NCBI GenBank assembly: GCA_001579985.1 | Contig: LRSR01014065.1 | Span: 1-43,984, forward strand | Length of the DNA: 43,984 bases | Direction: 5' to 3' | DNA from: Hypsibius dujardini | Taxonomy: Eukaryota; Tardigrada; Eutardigrada; Parachela; Hypsibiidae | Shown: in pieces, positions 1 through 13,198 of the stretch | Layout: the number at the start of each line of letters is the position of its first letter | Position numbering within the stretch: position 1 is the first letter of the stretch | Program-made: the position numbers and the translations under genes | The notes under the pieces: generated by a model | What the model saw: the letters and a program-made list of their open reading frames with translations, nothing else | Told to the model about the DNA's origin: nothing | Database searches by the model: none

Positions 1-613
1 ATAATGCTGATTTACAACATTTTGTTGCATTAGTATGGCCCTTACAGTTGATTTTGGCAGAATTTCAAAGTCTGGACAACACTAGAAGATCCTTTGTTGC
101 CCGATTTAAACTGCAAAAACTTCAGTTTTCGAAAATTTTTGATTTAAAGATTGATTTCAAGATATTTGACAAGGTCAATTTCCAAATTCGATTTTGAATC
201 GATTGACATTAGCCGAATGTTTTTTGGTTTTCAATGGGCGGAGCTATGGGCAATTTCTGAAATGTCACTCGGTAGTTTCCGGGATGGATTGAAACTAACC
301 CACAGTTCCGCCCCCTGACATTGAAAATAAACTCTGCTGATGAGAATCGATTCCAATTTGAATTTAGAGATGGGCACTTTAAAAAATTGGGTAATGAACT
401 TTTTTCAAAAACAAAGGTTTGCAAAGTGAGAATGAAATCTTTTCGTGTTTTCCGGACTTTAATATTTTGTCAAAAAATGACAGAGTCATGTCGATGAAAT
501 AAATTTAAGAAATCAGGAGTGCATGGGAATCAAATTAAAAGAAATAAAGTGGCGACATTTTGCGTTCCACAAAATGGTCTCAAGTCAGTGTGAAACAGGC
601 ATTGCAAGCTTAC
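1..613 (-). other. Intron at the left edge, no exon seen
   Basis: This stretch follows the phase-0 donor of the last visible MAM exon. I found no continuation of MAM14 on the complement strand. It holds one copy of an inverted-repeat element (184-365) and otherwise AT-rich sequence. Confidence 0.6.
184..365. mobile_element. MITE family A, copy 1
   Basis: Two arms of about 60 bp (184-247 and 304-365) are inverted copies of each other with mismatches; both carry GAATCGATT, a CATNAGC core and GGGCGGA(G/A)CT next to a loop of about 56 bp. There is no coding capacity. The same arms recur at 1070-1253 and, more loosely, at 10451-10844, so this is a dispersed non-autonomous DNA element. Confidence 0.75.
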
Positions 614-3600
614 GTCTTTTGTCCGCACACGCTGTCCGACACTGAGTGTCCCGACATTTGCGCCAAAGACGTGGTACCAGAATTTGAAGCAGGCTTTTCG
701 CTGCACCACCGGCAACGGTGGGCTTGTTAGTCGCGCCTTTTTATTGCCATCCTCAGAGCCCATTCGAAGGATCATGTAGTGTCCGTTGGTTTGCGAGCCC
801 GGCGGGAAGGTGTGATCGTGGTCGGGTCCGTTATCCATTTGACCGCTCAAGAAGGCTGGCTCCATTACCCATTGTGGATTTACCTGCGATGCGTTCCAGC
901 CGCAGGTGGTAAAATCTTCAAAGTCGCAGAACAGGACGTTCCCGGCAGCGGGCTCGAAAGCCGGATCGGCTTGGCTGGGGTGAACTACAATGACGTCACG
1001 ATTAGAATCGGTTACAGCACATTCTGGGAAATTGTTAAATCTAAAGAATTTTGATATTGCCCTATTTCGAAATTCAATTTGAAATCGATTGGCCTTAGCA
1101 AGATCTTTTTTGAACATTAGGGGGCGGAGCTTCAGATGATTGTCGAGCCCGACCGGAAATTCACGAGAGTAATATACCAGAAATGAAACATAGCTCCTCC
1201 CCCTGACATCCAAAAAAGATTCCGCTAGTGCTAAACGATTTGAAATTGATTTGTGGGAGAGATAGTATTGAAATTCATTGAAATGAATTATCCTGTAGAA
1301 ATTAAGTTTTACGGTTTAAATCAGCGAAAATGGAGTTTTCAAGCGTTTTTCCAACTTTGACAACCGAAAACAAAGCTCCATGTCCTGACCGATAAAATTA
1401 ATTTTGGAAATCAACAGCTCTATTAAAAATACATAAATCGAAGATATTCTGGAATCCCCGCATGAAAATTGTCCCAAGTTAGTTAGCCGGATTGGAAAGG
1501 TAAACAAACCGATCCCACTACCCAGACCCATCCCGTGATGGACACTGGAGGCAGTTGTCGTATCGGTGACAGTTCATTACAAAACATTATTGTACTGCGG
1601 ATTGCGTAAAATGAAGAGCAACAAAGCGAATCAAACATGCATTAATGACCGGAAGCGTCAAGGTAAAGTGAAGCTAAAGCGAGAGCAATGACAACCGTAA
1701 TAATGCATCATTATTATCTTATTATATGACCATAATAGTTAATGATTATTGAAAATTTACTAAACCAGATCTATTTTATTAAAATTAGTCTTTGCTAACC
1801 ATTTTTTAGGGCAAAAGTAAAGCTGCCTTTTTTGAAAGATTATACGAATTTATTAAGCCTTATTAAGCAAACTTCAAACAATCCCGTTGATGAATATAAA
1901 TTGAAAGTAGTTCAATTAGAGCTGTTTATCTGTTTATGGAACATCTTGTTTAAAGGCATTCCTGTGTATTTAAATAAGCGAATCGACTGGTAAAGCATAA
2001 CCGATTTGGAGTTTCTTCATACATACGGTAAGACAGATGAACGATTCTCTTGAAAGGAAGCGGAAGCTACAGTAGAACTATCTCATCTGGACAGACTTAC
2101 CATCACAAGGAGTTCCGTTAGCTGAGATGTCATCGATAGCAATATAGTGGCCTTGATCCAGCCTGGCTTCAAACACCATCTGTCAACAATCAGTCCAATT
2201 CAGCCTTATCATAGTATTCACAATTTGTATTACGTCGTATTTTTGTGGGACATTTACTTGTTCAGCCCAGAATTTTGTTCTGCCAAACCAGCCAAGAAGC
2301 CAGTGACCTTTCTGAGGTGCCGAGATGTCGTTCAGTACCCAGTACGTGGCTTCTTGGTCATCATCTGGGTCAAAGCCGAAAGCTCGAAGTTGATAATCTC
2401 CAAAGTCGGAAATGTTGCCCGACTTTGCTCCGATGAAGTACCTAGAATTATCATTCCCGACAAAAAGTTATTTTTTTGTTACGAAACTGCTGACAGTGTA
2501 TCTCAATCACAAAATCTGGTTCAAAATATAAAAAAATTCTCCAAAAATTTTCAAAATGCCTGCTTTTAATAAATAATTACTTACAGGACTTCATTCTAAA
2601 AAGTAGCGTAATGTCACAATGTACATACATAGTAAACCAAAACAGTTGTCTACGGTAATGTAGAATAAATGATTTTCATTTTAATATACCTTTTTTTAAA
2701 TAGGCTTGAGGAATTATTCCAATGGGTTATGTGCTCACCAGAATTTGAGGCATAGATAGTTCTCCTTGGGGTACTCCGGTGACATCAGCCAAGCTCGTGA
2801 ACTTGATCCAACAAGGTTTGCTTTGTTTGCCAAAGCCATTGCACTACCGGGAGCCCTGTTAAGAGACATTGCACCTGTGAAAACGTTTGCAGGCAGACAG
2901 TCAGTAGATCTAAACAAAGAAAGCGCGTCCTACAGCGAATGATCATGCTCAGGACCAGATAGATCCGTCTCGCCTTCCGACAGCCCCCAGTCGAAATTGT
3001 CCTGTACTGGGTTCTGACTGTTCACCCACAGACAATAAGAGTCCTGGTCGAATTCGCAATCAAGTGGATGCCGGCATGGCCCGTCGGTCAACGATACGTC
3101 ATCCTATCACAGGAAGAATGAGACTCACAAAACCTTTCGGTACGCTGATAGAAAAGTATGCCGGTCGGTTTGTTTGTCTTCTGTCTGTCTCCCCCCATGT
3201 CTATTTGTCTATCTGTCTGTTTGTTTGTCTGTTTGTCTGGCTGTCTGTCTGTTTGTCTGTTTGTTTGTCTGTCTGTCTGTTTGTCTGTCTATCCGTGTCT
3301 CTGTCTATTAAAGAACTTACAATGGAAATTCCGGTACCAATAGTCAGCTGGGCCTCAAATTGAACAGTGAATCGGGTGTCAGATGGAATCTGAAAATTGT
3401 ACAAATGCCAGCTCCTCGAAGCGTAAGCTCCTGCAGTTGTTAGCATGACTTTTGGTTCTCCATCAAGGGGTTGGAGCGTGACCATAAAGTAATCATCCGT
3501 CACATTTCGGTATACTAATTCGATGTTGTAGTGGAACTGGAAGCAACGTGCAAAAGGTTCACTTTTGTATTGTGGTGATCGTGTCAATGCTTTCGAAGCT

Positions 3601-6600
3601 CCCGATGTCGCAACTCTTTGAGCCATTAGTACGAAGCCTGAGATCCGAGTAAAACAAAATTTATTCCTGGCTTGTCCAAAATATTTGTTCCTTTGTAATT
3701 AAAAACATACCTCTACTTGTGCCAGTAGTGACGTCCACACTGGGAACACCGAGCATCGCCATGTCCGAGGTAGCCTGGACGTGCTGCCACGCCATGACTG
3801 CTTCACCAGAGTCGGTGACATCTTCAAAATTACATCGCCCACGTTCGAAGTCACAGAAACTATCTGAAATGTTTTAAGACAATCAGGCAATTCTCTGTAG
3901 GCAAACGTGACAGGGCAGATGGCGTACCGTTGGCATGGCAGAGCCCGTAATCCGCCGAGATGTCATCCAGCTAGTGCAAATGAGTCGTTAATGTGACCTT
4001 CTTAACCGTTATTTTATTTACGTATTTTATTTTCGTTTCAGTATCAATAAGTATTTTGTTTGATAAACGGATACTTACAGCAATATCACCGGGTCCTTTC
4101 CCTCCGACCACTTCAAAAATCACGTGATTCTGCGGCCCGTCAAGGAAGACATCGGCTTGACCGAGCTGCCAGACCTTGCCTTCATCCGCTGAAAAACGGC
4201 TCCATATGAGGTGTTCGGCCTGCCATCCATCGCTCTATATTTAATTTAAAACGATAATTAAGATCCTTGAGTTTTTTTTTACTAAAATCCAGTTGCGGAT
4301 TTTATTTATGAAGTATTATAAGTTTATTAACAATTGGTTAGGTTTATTATAAAATGACAGCAAAACGAAATTCTAAAAATGATTAATATTGTTGTTACAT
4401 ACATTGTTATATTAATACAAAAGTTATAAATAAAGACTAACAACTGCAATTTTTTATTAATAACACAATAGTAGCTTTAATTTAATCTTATCACTGCGAA
4501 CGAACGAGAAAAAATCGTGTGAATCTTTTGCGCTTACGTTTCCGAGGAGTCGAATGACTTTCAAATAACCAATATCCGGTCCAAAAATATGATACCAAAA
4601 CGTCAGACAACGAGGTTGCGTGTCAAAACTGACGAGGGGACTTTTAAAGCGGGCCGTTTTGTTGAAGTGGTTAGTTCCATTGGGGGTGAGGCTGAGAAGA
4701 TATCTACCGATCTTGTCGGCTTGGTCAACTTGACCAATTGTGTGATCGTAATACGGGCCACCAATCATCATAGACATTACGCCACCCTGTTCAGATGACC
4801 ACAGGTAACTCGGGCCTTGCTCGAGGGTCCATCCACACAAGTTGCCTTGCTCGAAGTCACAGAATAACATTGCTACAAGGAAGATGGAATATTATGCCAA
4901 CCGTGCTTAGCGTTTCATCCCATGTACGCAATTGCGACAGAAGTGTATTCCCAATCGACTGAATGGATAAGCGAGAGAGATGCGCTTTTTGGACAGTGTC
5001 GTGAAATATAACAGACTAGATCTCCGTCATGATTATATACTAGGCATGATTCTAAATCGTTTACAAACAACAGATTTGAAAACGAGAGCATCAACGAACT
5101 ATCAAGATAAGACTTCTCAAGAAATTCGGAACATTCAGCACAGACACAGACACAGACACAGACACAGACACAGACACAGACACAGACACAGACACAGACA
5201 AAGACACAGACACAGACTTAAACACAGACACGAATATGGACATGGACACAGGGACAGACATATATACAGCTACGGACACAGATTCCCTTGCTCCAGCAAC
5301 GTGCGTATGAATAATTGCATGCAATTGTGATCTTAAAGAACATTTCCAGAAACTTTATCTTCCTTGTAAAAAAATTGCTTACGTGCTGGAGGTACGGTCA
5401 TATTCGCATTTGCACTAGTGGGTGCCGCAGTGGGTGGCGGTCGATAAACAGCTTGACTTGGAGAAGCTAGAAGTGTCACAGAAAAGCAGATTTTGGTGAA
5501 GAGCTTCGACGACTTCATTCAACGGTACGCCATTTTTCTTGCTGGAAATTACTTCGGCAGGAAGAGTCCCAGTTGTCGTTAAGAATGTCAATGCCAATTT
5601 TCCCTTCAGGCAAGCCGTTGCTAGCACCTTTCCCCTCGATCACAATCTATTCCACAAGCAAACACACCCAATTATTGCAGGTTAATTAAACCACACCGTG
5701 ACAAGATTAATTGCACAACGCTCAGAAAACTTAAGTCAGTAATATAATGCATTTTGCAAATTATATTTCACACACCTTGTAAAATTATTTTTTATTTTAA
5801 TTGCAATCTGATAATGATATCAAACATCAAAACAAAAAATTACACATTTCATAAAGGCACTTGAGTCAGCAATTTTAATTGCAAGCCGCTTGCAAAATAA
5901 TTTGTAATTCTGTTTAAAATTAAACTTCCTAAACTTTGGAAAGCACTGTTCCTAGTGCTATCGATAATCTTAATTTTGTTCCCTTTCTGCAAGTTCTAAA
6001 ATAAAGGGAAGGGTAGAAGAAATTCTGTCTTCCCTTGTCGTTTATGCAAAATACCTGGTATGCACTGGAACTGGGAATGAAAAAAGAAGCACGAGCCGCA
6101 TGCCATTGATTGCCTTGATTGCCGGACAACTGCCAAACGGGAGTCTCCTCCCCAGTCGCGAGAAGCCGTCGCATGACCGTCAGCTGGCCTCGAACGACTC
6201 CGTACATATGGTACCAAAACGTGAAGCAGACAAACTGGCTGTCCCCTTTCTGGGGCGGACTGATTATTCGAGCGGTTTCCGGGTTCTCATACACCGGCAG
6301 TTGAAATACTAAATATCCGCCTAAATAGAAAACAGGTTTGAGGTTTATCAACTATCAATTAAAATTGTGAAGTAAAATATATAAGAGGATATAAAGAAAT
6401 AATAAAACAAACAATAATAGCTTTATTGTTTTTAGAATACAATTTTAAATTATGGGGTAAAAACATAAAGGAGGATGTACAAAACAGGAAAATAAAAATA
6501 CGTTTGAGGTTTTTAACTTTCAATTGAAGCTGTGGGGTAACGAAATATAATGGGATATGCAGAAATTGGAAAATAAAAATATGGTTGAAGTTTTCAAACT

Positions 6601-9600
6601 TTCAGTTCAAGCGATGGTACAAAATATAACAGGATATGCAAAAGTTGGAAATAAAATATGTTTGGGGTTTTTCAAATTTCAATAGAAGTTTTGTTGCAAA
6701 AAATGTAGGAAGATATAAGGTTGGCTAACCATCAGCGTTGTTGCTTTGATCACCGGACGGTCCAGACCCATCGGGAAGCGTCGGACCGACTGTCACGACC
6801 CAGTCAATGTGGTCGGTCTGGAGGTCGTTCGTCCACTCGCACATACTCTGCTGTTCCTCATCAAAGTCACAGAAGATTGGGTTGGGCGGACAGTATCCGG
6901 TGGGCAGTACCACGTGATCAATAGCTCTGAAATAAATGGAAGACTTAACCTGGGTCCACTTCAAATATAATCCGTCACTGAAGCTCATTATAATATTTAA
7001 ATAATAATAATATTTAAAATCAATCTAGATTTAAGAGAATGTTACTTACACAGTCGGTTGCTCTACTCCCATGACCTGTCCCGTGAATCTGACCTGATAA
7101 CAAATCGACCCCATCAGCAGCAATAGCAGTCGGAGGCTTCTTTAATGTCCTTAGTTATGAACCAAGACTCCTCAAGGTGGAAGAGGTGCGGGTAAACGGG
7201 GAAAATGCATTTATTTTTGTTAAACCCTGAAATCGGCCTATTGTTCCAGATTATTATTAAACTTATGGATGTTTTGAGGGCTTGATTTCCAAGAATCCAC
7301 TGATTTTTCAAAAGAATTTTAAATTTTGTCGTCTGTTTTCCATTAAATTTGGGCTACTCTTGAATGATATTTGAATGCGCTATTTGTAGTTAGTAATCGA
7401 ACTTCCATTGAATCCGAACAAACGTCAAATTTAATGGAAAAACTAAAGTTTTTGAAAAGGCTTTGAAATCCCTGGTGGACCTTGAAAAGTGGACCTCCAC
7501 ACTCCAACAAGTTTAAAAATGATGAGAACGTACTGATTTTCGGGTTTAATTTTGAAAAAATTTCAGGTTGCCCCGTAGACCACACCCTAATTTTACCAAG
7601 AGGGGTCCTGGTTCAGGCTTGTAAGGACCTTAAACGAGCCTCATTAGCAGCCAGTACATCCATATTATTAGTGTTTCAGGGCCTTTACAAACCTTCCACT
7701 GATCCGATGGGGATCTGATCTCAATGAAAACGGGAGACCAAAAATCCCCAAAAATCACTTCTACGTCATCCCATAACGGTTCGGACTCGGTGACGTTCCT
7801 TATCACGGACACGAACAGAGTCCGTGGACGAAAGTGAGAGTTTCTGCAACAGAATACAAGCGAGCAAATTGAATGTTTACGATGGGCAAACTAAATTTAA
7901 TGTAATGCCGTTCTTGTTTTTACGAAGAAGCTGCAACTCCTATGATCCATTGATTATTGACTTTTTGGTACAATTTATAATATGCTTCTTTAAATTAATG
8001 CGACTATGTGAGTTGTCGAAGATGCCAACATGCATCATCTCACTGGTTTTCATCCTCCCCGCTCCTAGATATTATTCTTTCGATCCACTAAGAGGTAGGT
8101 TGGTACATAGCGCTATCTGTAGTGGATTGTCCCTACTTACTTCACTGCACCCTGATGTAGAAGGGAAGATCCATAGTTTAGAGCAGTTTTTACACCGTAC
8201 CTTAAGCATGCCAGGGGTTGAAAAAGGTAACAAACGTTTGCTTGTTTCTAAAGTAGTGGGTGTTGACAGTTGGTCTAGATTTAGATCATGGGTGGTTGTC
8301 TGGGTCTGTTGTTATTATTTGGTGAGTGTTGTTAGAGGGATTCAGTAAATGAAGTGGGTGAATCGCGTGGCCACGCTAGCTTTAATTTGGGGGATGGTGA
8401 GACAATTGGCGCACCATAATTTTGCGTGTCTGAATTGACATTATTACTCTCAGTTTGTCCTGCTTATCAACTCAAAATCCTTTTTGGTTTATCATCTTAC
8501 TGATGGCGTTTGTAGTAATAAAACTTGATGCATGCCGTTGGTGTTGGTGATTGGGCAGGAGATGTGAGATGCGCAAATTCGGGCGTCATAATAGCTCCCG
8601 CTGCGAATGCCATGTAGTACCCTGTCGAAAAAAGGTGAATCGGTTTTGCAATGTGATGTGGAATGTGCGTGTTTGCACTGACCCCGCGGAGCGTTCTGCG
8701 ATTTATCCACCAGCGGCCCATCATCGGCCAAATCCAATGTATCTAGACCGTTTCGCCAGGTCCAGTCAATGCGACCGTCAGAGTCGAAGGTATAGCCGCA
8801 GATGGCAGATGTGTCAAAGTCGCAGACATGTCCGTCAAACTTGTCCGAGACCATTTCGAACAGCAATTCGTCGACTGAAAAGGGTATCCTTATTTTCGGA
8901 TCATTTATTTATTAGGAAGAGAAATGTCAGTTGATAAAAGCGTCATTCAGTATGATTCTTACAAATGGTTGTAATTGTAAGCCCTCCTCGAAACATATAA
9001 AAATTAAAACATTCTTCTCAATGAAAACATATTGAAAAAACAGGACAAAAAAACGCAGCAAAATAAATCACAACATTGAGGCCACATTAGGAGAAGTGTA
9101 ATCATTTTTATTTATATAAGCAAATAATTAGGTGACGTTGACGAGGTTATGATCGCTCTAGCAAGGGACCAATTGTCAGCGACAGTCTCACATCTTGGCT
9201 AAACTTTTGGTGTGAAAACCTATACCTCTAGAATAATTTCAAAAAATCTGGCTTGCCGGGAGAAGGCCCTGTTCATTTGAAAAAAAATTAAGAAGTTGTA
9301 AGGAACAATAGTTTTAAAGTCAAAGGAATATGGCTGCGATTAGAAATTCCAATTCATTTTTCACTCCTTGAATTTTTCTATTTGATTCTATTATCCAGTC
9401 CTCGGCAAAAGATATTTTTTAAACTCATTTTAGGGGCAAATGATCTGAGGAAGAAAATTTGGCCACGATCTGAGACTGGCCATGGTAATTGATCGCTTGT
9501 AAGTTAAATTGTCTGACCAAATTTATTACGAACTGCTTATGAGGTACCTGCGATTTGTGCCCTGTTGCCGTTACTAGGCGAGATTCGGGTGGCATCAATG

Positions 9601-12600
9601 GCCAACCAAATGGGTTGTCCGGCAGTCACCGGAATCGTGACATGGGCCTCTTTCCAGATCTTGCCCTGATTGTCCGACGTTCGCCACAGCAGAGAACTGT
9701 TCGAGTCGAAGGTATCGCTCTCAGTTCGCATACGCACGTCCAGATTTTTGATGTGTGTGCCATGCATCATGTACCAAAATCCAAGGGTATAATGCTCCGG
9801 CTGTGGTGAGGAAGGCGTGGCGGGATAGGTTATGGCTGAGCTTTCCAGACGAGCACCGAGACCGGTCCTCCCGGGCATGGTTTGAAGAAAGGCATAAGTT
9901 CCTTGCCCTGTAGAAAAGAAAACAAATATAGTATAAAAAAATATGATGCAAAATAAAATAACAATAAGAAAGACCTTCCATAGCTAGGGAATAATATCTA
10001 ATGCGTTCAGTTTTTGATTTTTTTCAAATCAAAAGGGTGCAATTTATAAAGTAATGAATTTCGTATTTGCAATATTGAGGGGATTCCCTTGTTAGCAGCC
10101 GTGTAGAATTTGAATAATTATAAGTGCTTGTGACCTTTAATCTGAACCCCAAACTGGAACAAATATTACATGTAAACTTAATAACAAAATTTAATTTGGG
10201 ACCGGAGTAACTCAAGTCTAACTATCGAACTTTGACAATAACCCCCATTGGTTTCTGAATGCTACGCACATTGACAAGGGGTCAGTTACCTCTGTCAAAT
10301 TCAGATTGGAGCTGAGCTTTTTTCTTGAATACCATCTCCCCCACTTTGATTTTAAAAAATATGTCTCACGGCCGTGGGCCCTTTCCAGTGGGAAACAATT
10401 CGGGTTCTGTAGTTGCAAACGCGAGTTATTTTCCTCCTTGCTCGACACCAGTTAAAATAATTTGATTCACATCAGCAGAATATTTGTTTGTGTACGGGAT
10501 GGAGCTATGGATTACTCTGGAGCGGATTGAGCCTGACCGGTAACGAAGGATAATCACGGTTTTATCGAGCAACATTTCAGTACTGATGCCCATTGACATC
10601 TAAAAGAGATTCTAAGATTCTGAGGTTATTACAAATTATAAGCGTGAATAATTTGTGCTCCTGGCGTGACCAAAGTTGAAATAATTTGTTTAGCAAAACC
10701 GGACTTATATAACATCGGATATAACATTGGAAATCCTTAGTTTCCGGTCAGGCTCGACCCACTCGAGAATTATTCATTGCTCCGCGCCTCTGTCCCCGTA
10801 CATTCAAAAATATTCTGCTGATGTCAATATCAAATTATTTCAACTGGGTGCGAGAGGAAGAAAAATTATTCGCGATTACAATGAAGAACTCAAAATTTGT
10901 ACCCGTCGAAAATCAATTGACCATGAGCCATGTTGTGCTGCAGTTGGGTTCTTCCCAAATTTTTCTCACTGAACAGGGGCCCTACTGCTGCCAATCATAT
11001 TTTCTAACATCATAAATGGGAAGGTAGTTTTCTCGAATTATTTTTGGAGCGATCTGAATTTGACAGAAGTAATTGATCCCTTCTACGAGTACCATTCACG
11101 CCACTGTCAGGTCCAGCGTCTCCAAAATTGGCCTGCCCACTTGTCAGGGCCCAAAGGAAAGTAAACTGCATGGCTGTTGTGTTACTTTTCCAGCCGCAAA
11201 AGGTGTTGTCATCAAAGGAACACGAATAGGCGCGAAGATCTGGGAAGCAATAGAACCGTTGGTTAAAATTAAGGGTATTTACCATCTTGGTGATTAAGAA
11301 CAAAATACTAACTAGGATCGGGCACGTATATGACGTTAGGAGCAACGGTGCTCGGCACGGCCGTCGAGTTCTCCCAATGTAATGGCTGTGCTATTTGCGG
11401 AAAGTCTGTAGGACAATTTTTGCACCATATTTAACGGCTTATTGATATGGTAATAAGTTTGTGGGAAGAAACTTACGAGAACACAAGCCTGTAGTGATAA
11501 GTTGGAAATTGTCCACCAGAATTCTCTCTTGATCGAGTCCCATCAGTGCGTCAAAAACTGCTTCAACTGAGAACTGAAATGCAAACAATAAATTCTGCAT
11601 CTTTTCCACGGGCCATTGCTGAAACACTGCCCAATTCGTGAATTTGTTTTTTGGGCGCCAGAAAAGCATCTCGTTCAACTTTCAAGGAAAATTGATCTGC
11701 GAATTTTGTTGAAAGTTGCAGATTCCATCTGACTGACTCTGAATTGAATTGGACGATTTTCAGAGGGGGGAACATAGAATGTCTCCGCGTCATAGTTCTT
11801 ATTACAATTATAATTATGATGATTTTCAGAATTGACTTCATCGGTCTGTCTCGGATAACTTTTTGGGCAAAATTTCAAAAGAGATCCTACTTGGAATGGA
11901 TATTCAGCAGAGACAGGTGCCCGAGCGTCCAGCAAGGCAGTCCGGTTAAATAATTGAGACGATCCAATTTCGGCTGCAGTCCAGATAGCCGTGCGCACCG
12001 GCAGCACCGCATCTCCAGGTGGATACTATAAAAGTAGTAATTGAAAATAGTATATCGTGCTTCAGCATGCCATAATCCTATAAATCGATTCCTGCACCCG
12101 CAAGGGGAAGTTTGTCTCACCTGAATAGTCCACACGTTCAACAGCGACAGACCTTGACTGATGAGCATCACGTATTCCCACCTAAGGCATCCTTTGGCAA
12201 TCGGTTGGATGATCTCGCTGTTCATGATGAAAACCGTTCCGTCCTCCGTGATTCGCTTGGCCGTAGCCTGCTGATCGGGAAAATCTGGATCGTTAGTAAG
12301 ACTCTCCAACCGCCAGACGTCTTGGTAGTTAATGGCGGGGTTGAACAGGCAAAAGTCGTCGTCAAAATTGCAGTAACCTAAGATATAAAATATTTTTCTC
12401 TGTCATGCATACTAAAAGGAGAATTAAAAGTCGGTCTGCTATGAACTTTAAAAAATAAAAAATAAATACTATACTGCCGCGTTAGCTTCGCGCAACAAAC
12501 ACAGCATTTTCAGTATATACTGCCCGGGCAATAACACACGCAGTGGGGGGGGGGAAATCGCCCGGGGCGGTGCCACAGGTGCGCGAAGCTAACGCGGCAT

Positions 12601-13160
12601 TATAGTAACAAAATAATAAAACGAATTAAAAATATGTACAAATAAATGTATAGTAAATAAATAAAAACTAATTACAGCATGTTTCATGTAATCTCATTTT
12701 CTATAAACTCCTTTGAAAGTTTCCATTTGTTGCTTTATCCTACGACGAATTGTTTAAGGTCCCTTACCAAGTGGATCGCATGGCCGGTCATGCTTAAAGG
12801 AAATGCGGTCAATTGCCAAGTACGAAGTTGGGCTGGACCCGCGCTCTGCTTCGATAACCCATTCTCGGTCTTGAGTGAATCCAGTGTCAACTTGATAAGA
12901 AACACCAATCCACTGGTCACCGTAGTTTCGCCCGGCTACACTGACCGGTGCGGTGTGGTTCCCTAAAGGCTCCTCATTCGTTACGTAGTAGAGATTGATT
13001 TTTCCCAGTCCAATTCCGTTGGCGTTATAGAAGAACCGGACGCAAAACTGTCCCCCTTGTGCTATAAACTCCGAATGTAAGCGGGCTTTTTCACCGGGCT
13101 GCCCGCTGGGTGCGTCGATGTAGGCGAAGTAGCCACCTGTCCAGAAAACAATATGAAAAC

Positions 13161-13198
<38 letters not shown>

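Larger units (their letters stand above)
614..6926 (-). other. Exons 24-37 of the MAM gene: MAM10-MAM14
   Basis: Exons: 6926-6730, 6320-6055, 5646-5553 (MAM10); 5466-5383 (Pro/Thr/Ala linker); 4872-4538, 4234-4079, 3970-3928 (MAM11); 3863-3711, 3637-3321, start of 3103-2934 (MAM12); rest of 3103-2934, 2855-2739, 2441-2258, 2179-2101 (MAM13); 984-614 (MAM14, front two thirds). MAM11, MAM13 and MAM14 share a G-P-x-x-x-D-H motif after the first tryptophan. MAM13 is joined at phase-2 borders (2934/2855), chosen because the alternatives give a stop or a 24-nt intron. MAM14 stops at a phase-0 donor at 613; its V-x-FEA and IDD end must lie left of the window. Confidence 0.83.
7050..11239 (-). other. 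Exons 18-23 of the MAM gene: MAM8 and MAM9
   Basis: Exons: 11239-11093, 9907-9548, start of 8874-8683 (MAM8); rest of 8874-8683, 8621-8501, 7843-7693, 7093-7050, and the start of 6926-6730 (MAM9). MAM8 opens YSCSFDDNTFCGW and is completed across an intron as QIA-VDEL. MAM9 opens HVCDFDTSAICGY and has a unique phase-2 intron after KFYYYKRH. Between its QWK (end of exon 22) and VRFTG (exon 23) about 18 residues seen in the other domains are missing; the intervening intron carries a transposable element (7133-7642). Either a small exon escaped me or the domain is shortened, so this join is the least certain in the gene. Confidence 0.7.

Noticed and set aside
2147-2569. 140-codon plus-strand frame
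   Set aside because: It lies antisense to MAM exons 35 and 36, whose complement frame shows clear MAM motifs.
2910-2933. A 24-nt intron joining MAM13 exons
   Set aside because: Too short to splice; the 78-nt intron 2856-2933 keeps frame and gives a better match to the other MAM domains.
3064-3363. Reading frames over the CTGT array, both strands
   Set aside because: They are repeat-coded and overlap a spliced MAM intron; the amino-acid pattern only mirrors the tetranucleotide.
4980-5330. His/Arg-repeat frame over the CAGACA array
   Set aside because: Microsatellite artefact in an intron; no other coding sign.
7824-8348. 174-codon plus-strand frame
   Set aside because: Lies in a MAM intron, partly antisense to exon 22, with no domain or splice support.
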